DNA of 64,000 nt from Bacteroidia bacterium. GTDB taxonomy: Bacteria > Bacteroidota > Bacteroidia > Flavobacteriales > Flavobacteriaceae. Within the stretch, counting starts at the first letter, position 1. Each line of letters starts with the position of its first letter. Of this stretch, positions 62,778 to 64,000 are shown one piece after another. The DNA lies in contig JAUIMB010000010.1 of the NCBI GenBank assembly GCA_030432635.1, forward strand, positions 1-64,000. The letters are read 5' to 3'. A program made the position numbers and the translations under genes. The notes under the pieces were generated by a model, which saw nothing but the letters and a program-made list of their open reading frames with translations, had not been told where the DNA came from and searched no databases.

Positions 62778-62811
62778 AAAAAGCTGAATATTTTTAAATA
62801 TTCAGCTTTTT
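62778..62811 (-). terminator. Intrinsic terminator after the FadL-type gene
   Basis: A perfect 13-bp stem (aaaaagctgaata/tattcagcttttt) with an 8-base loop. On the minus strand it lies 31 bases after the stop codon at 62843. Confidence 0.88.
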
Positions 62812-62842
62812 AGATTTTACAGATAAAATTAATTTAAAAATG

Positions 62843-64000
62843 TTATATGCTAAATCCAAGGGTCAAAGTTACATTAGAATTCTTGGTGTTAACTACTGCA
62901 GAGTCAGTAAGTCCAACAGAGAATAGTTGATTATTGACTTCTCTTTCAGATTGATCATAAGTCAAATCAAGTTTAAAATTCCCAAAGTTGTACCCTAGAC
63001 CTATGGAATAACCGGAAAGATCACCGTAGAATGAATCATCTTCATAGGGACTTTCTTCAAAACGATAACCGCCTCTGAAACTAAATTGTTTGAACTTGTA
63101 TTCACCACCAATGCGATAAGAATTAGTAATTTTGAAAACGTTGTCAATTATATCGTTTTGAGAAGAGAAAAACGCATCTGATGTGGGTCTGAACTTAATG
63201 TTTTTAAAATTTCTTCTTGAATAATCAAAGCTTAAAAGGCCTCTGTCTCCAAAAACATAAGCTAAACTTCCTGTTAATTTTCCTGGTGATTGTAAACTAT
63301 ATTCAGGGAAGACATTAACTATGTTTGGGGTAATATATACTGGAAAATCACCGTCGATATCTTCAACTGAGGTTGCAATGCCTTGAGTGGTTTCTTCAAA
63401 AATTGTAAACCACGTTGGTGAGTCGTAAGTAAAACCAGCTCTGAGCTCATTTGTTACTTTAAATATTGCACCTAGCTGAAAAGAAAAACCATTGCCAGAG
63501 GTAAGCAAACTATTGTCGAAGTTAACATTCCTTACAACTGATCCTTCGTTTGAATTTGATTCAGTAAAATAAGTAAATCGTTCATAATTTATGAAGTGTG
63601 CATTTAGGTTAATACCAAGATAAAGTTTGTCTTCATATTCTGCAGCTGCATTGAAAGCAATCTTACCATTATACCCAGTTGCAGAATACCTGTAAGATTG
63701 GTTGAAGGTACCAGGTGCAATATTGGAAAAGTATAATGTATTCTCATCATTGTTTTCTTCTGGTTCCAATATGAATGATTCGTAACCAAGAAAAGCCTGT
63801 TGATTGGCATAGCCATAGAAGGAACCTATTTCTTGATAGGCTTGTTCTAAAGTTTCTCCTGGAAAAGCAGATATCTCATCTAGCCTTCTTCCTTGAGCAT
63901 AAGCGAGAAAATAATTGTCTATAGATTGAGTATTAACACCAGAGGCCGACCAATCATCTCGATAGTTAGACGTTTTATCATAAGCGATACTCAATGCGAA
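62843..64000 (-). CDS. OmpP1/FadL family outer-membrane transporter (N terminus outside window)
   Basis: The frame is open to the window edge, so about 386 C-terminal residues are present and the signal peptide and N-terminal hatch are missing. The sequence is a run of amphipathic beta strands with FadL landmarks: KIAFNAAAEYEDKLYLGINL, ELRAGFTYDSPTWF, KLTGSLAYVFGDRGLLSFDY, RIGGEYKFKQFSFRGGYRF and YSIGLGYNFGNFKLDLTY. It ends in an aromatic-terminated strand NVTLTLGFSI. FadL-type porins take up long-chain fatty acids or other hydrophobic compounds; the substrate here is unknown. Confidence 0.88.
   Translation of the reverse strand, partial: FALSIAYDKTSNYRDDWSASGVNTQSIDNYFLAYAQGRRLDEISAFPGETLEQAYQEIGSFYGYANQQAFLGYESFILEPEENNDENTLYFSNIAPGTFNQSYRYSATGYNGKIAFNAAAEYEDKLYLGINLNAHFINYERFTYFTESNSNEGSVVRNVNFDNSLLTSGNGFSFQLGAIFKVTNELRAGFTYDSPTWFTIFEETTQGIATSVEDIDGDFPVYITPNIVNVFPEYSLQSPGKLTGSLAYVFGDRGLLSFDYSRRNFKNIKFRPTSDAFFSSQNDIIDNVFKITNSYRIGGEYKFKQFSFRGGYRFEESPYEDDSFYGDLSGYSIGLGYNFGNFKLDLTYDQSEREVNNQLFSVGLTDSAVVNTKNSNVTLTLGFSI

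Overview
The window is low-GC chromosomal DNA of a marine-type member of the Flavobacteriaceae (Bacteroidota). Several things point there. Promoters carry the Bacteroidota -7 element TAnnTTTG, and starts lack obvious Shine-Dalgarno sequences. Three proteins end in type IX secretion (T9SS) sorting domains. The isocitrate dehydrogenase is the monomeric type, SecD and SecF are fused, the RNA polymerase omega subunit is of the Bacteroidota form, and there are small families I associate with flavobacteria (DUF6095, DUF6913, DUF4835, DUF2279). No insertion sequence, phage, CRISPR array or defence system was found. It reads as core chromosome with two unusual surface-protein genes near its right end.

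Layout. 1-80: the 3' end of a 5S rRNA gene and its terminator. 124-10922: a minus-strand block with murQ, a PLP-dependent threonine/serine dehydratase, icd, rplS, trmD, a membrane coiled-coil protein, an N-terminally extended GAPDH and a DegP/HtrA protease. Two intergenic stretches here hold copies of one bipartite palindromic repeat, and a 950-base gap holds a possible small-ORF/RNA unit. 11065-15114 (+): dapF, an acetyltransferase, mltG, a DUF2279 protein and a lysozyme-like protein, much of it cell-wall work. 15122-19204 (-): an RsmI-like methylase, a T9SS-exported sugar dehydrogenase, a low-molecular-weight phosphatase and dnaA. 19394-24996: a thioesterase, then a minus-strand operon of five genes including ribD, then prmC on the plus strand. 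25034-30537 (-): GH20 hexosaminidase, cutC and GH2 beta-mannosidase, a compact set suited to N-glycan cores. 30598-36419: ligA, two related polytopic membrane proteins, a DoxX protein and a 5'-nucleotidase split over two genes. 36490-48994 (+): dapA, bamD, rpoZ, coaBC, a DUF4835 gene, recN, fabI, mdh, a SecD-P1-like membrane protein and secDF. 49142-64000: two paralogous secreted proteins flank a housekeeping block (DUF192, lgt, yidD, cysS, folE), followed by a FadL-type porin cut by the window edge.

Themes. Envelope biogenesis dominates: diaminopimelate supply (dapA, dapF), glycan-strand turnover (mltG, murQ, lysozyme-like), lipoprotein maturation (lgt), Sec export (secDF, yidD), outer-membrane assembly (bamD) and periplasmic quality control (degP).

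Most notable observations: (1) the 2241-residue adhesin-like protein changes base composition and codon use abruptly where one repeat array meets another; (2) a small membrane protein directly upstream of secDF resembles the SecD P1 domain; (3) cutC sits inside a glycosidase operon; (4) an interspersed palindromic repeat has two copies in the first 6.2 kb; (5) five TTTAAC hexamers lie at near-helical spacing between degP and dapF; (6) CoaBC lacks the canonical catalytic Cys and Asn of its decarboxylase half. All similarity statements come from reading the sequence and recalled family knowledge; no searches were run.
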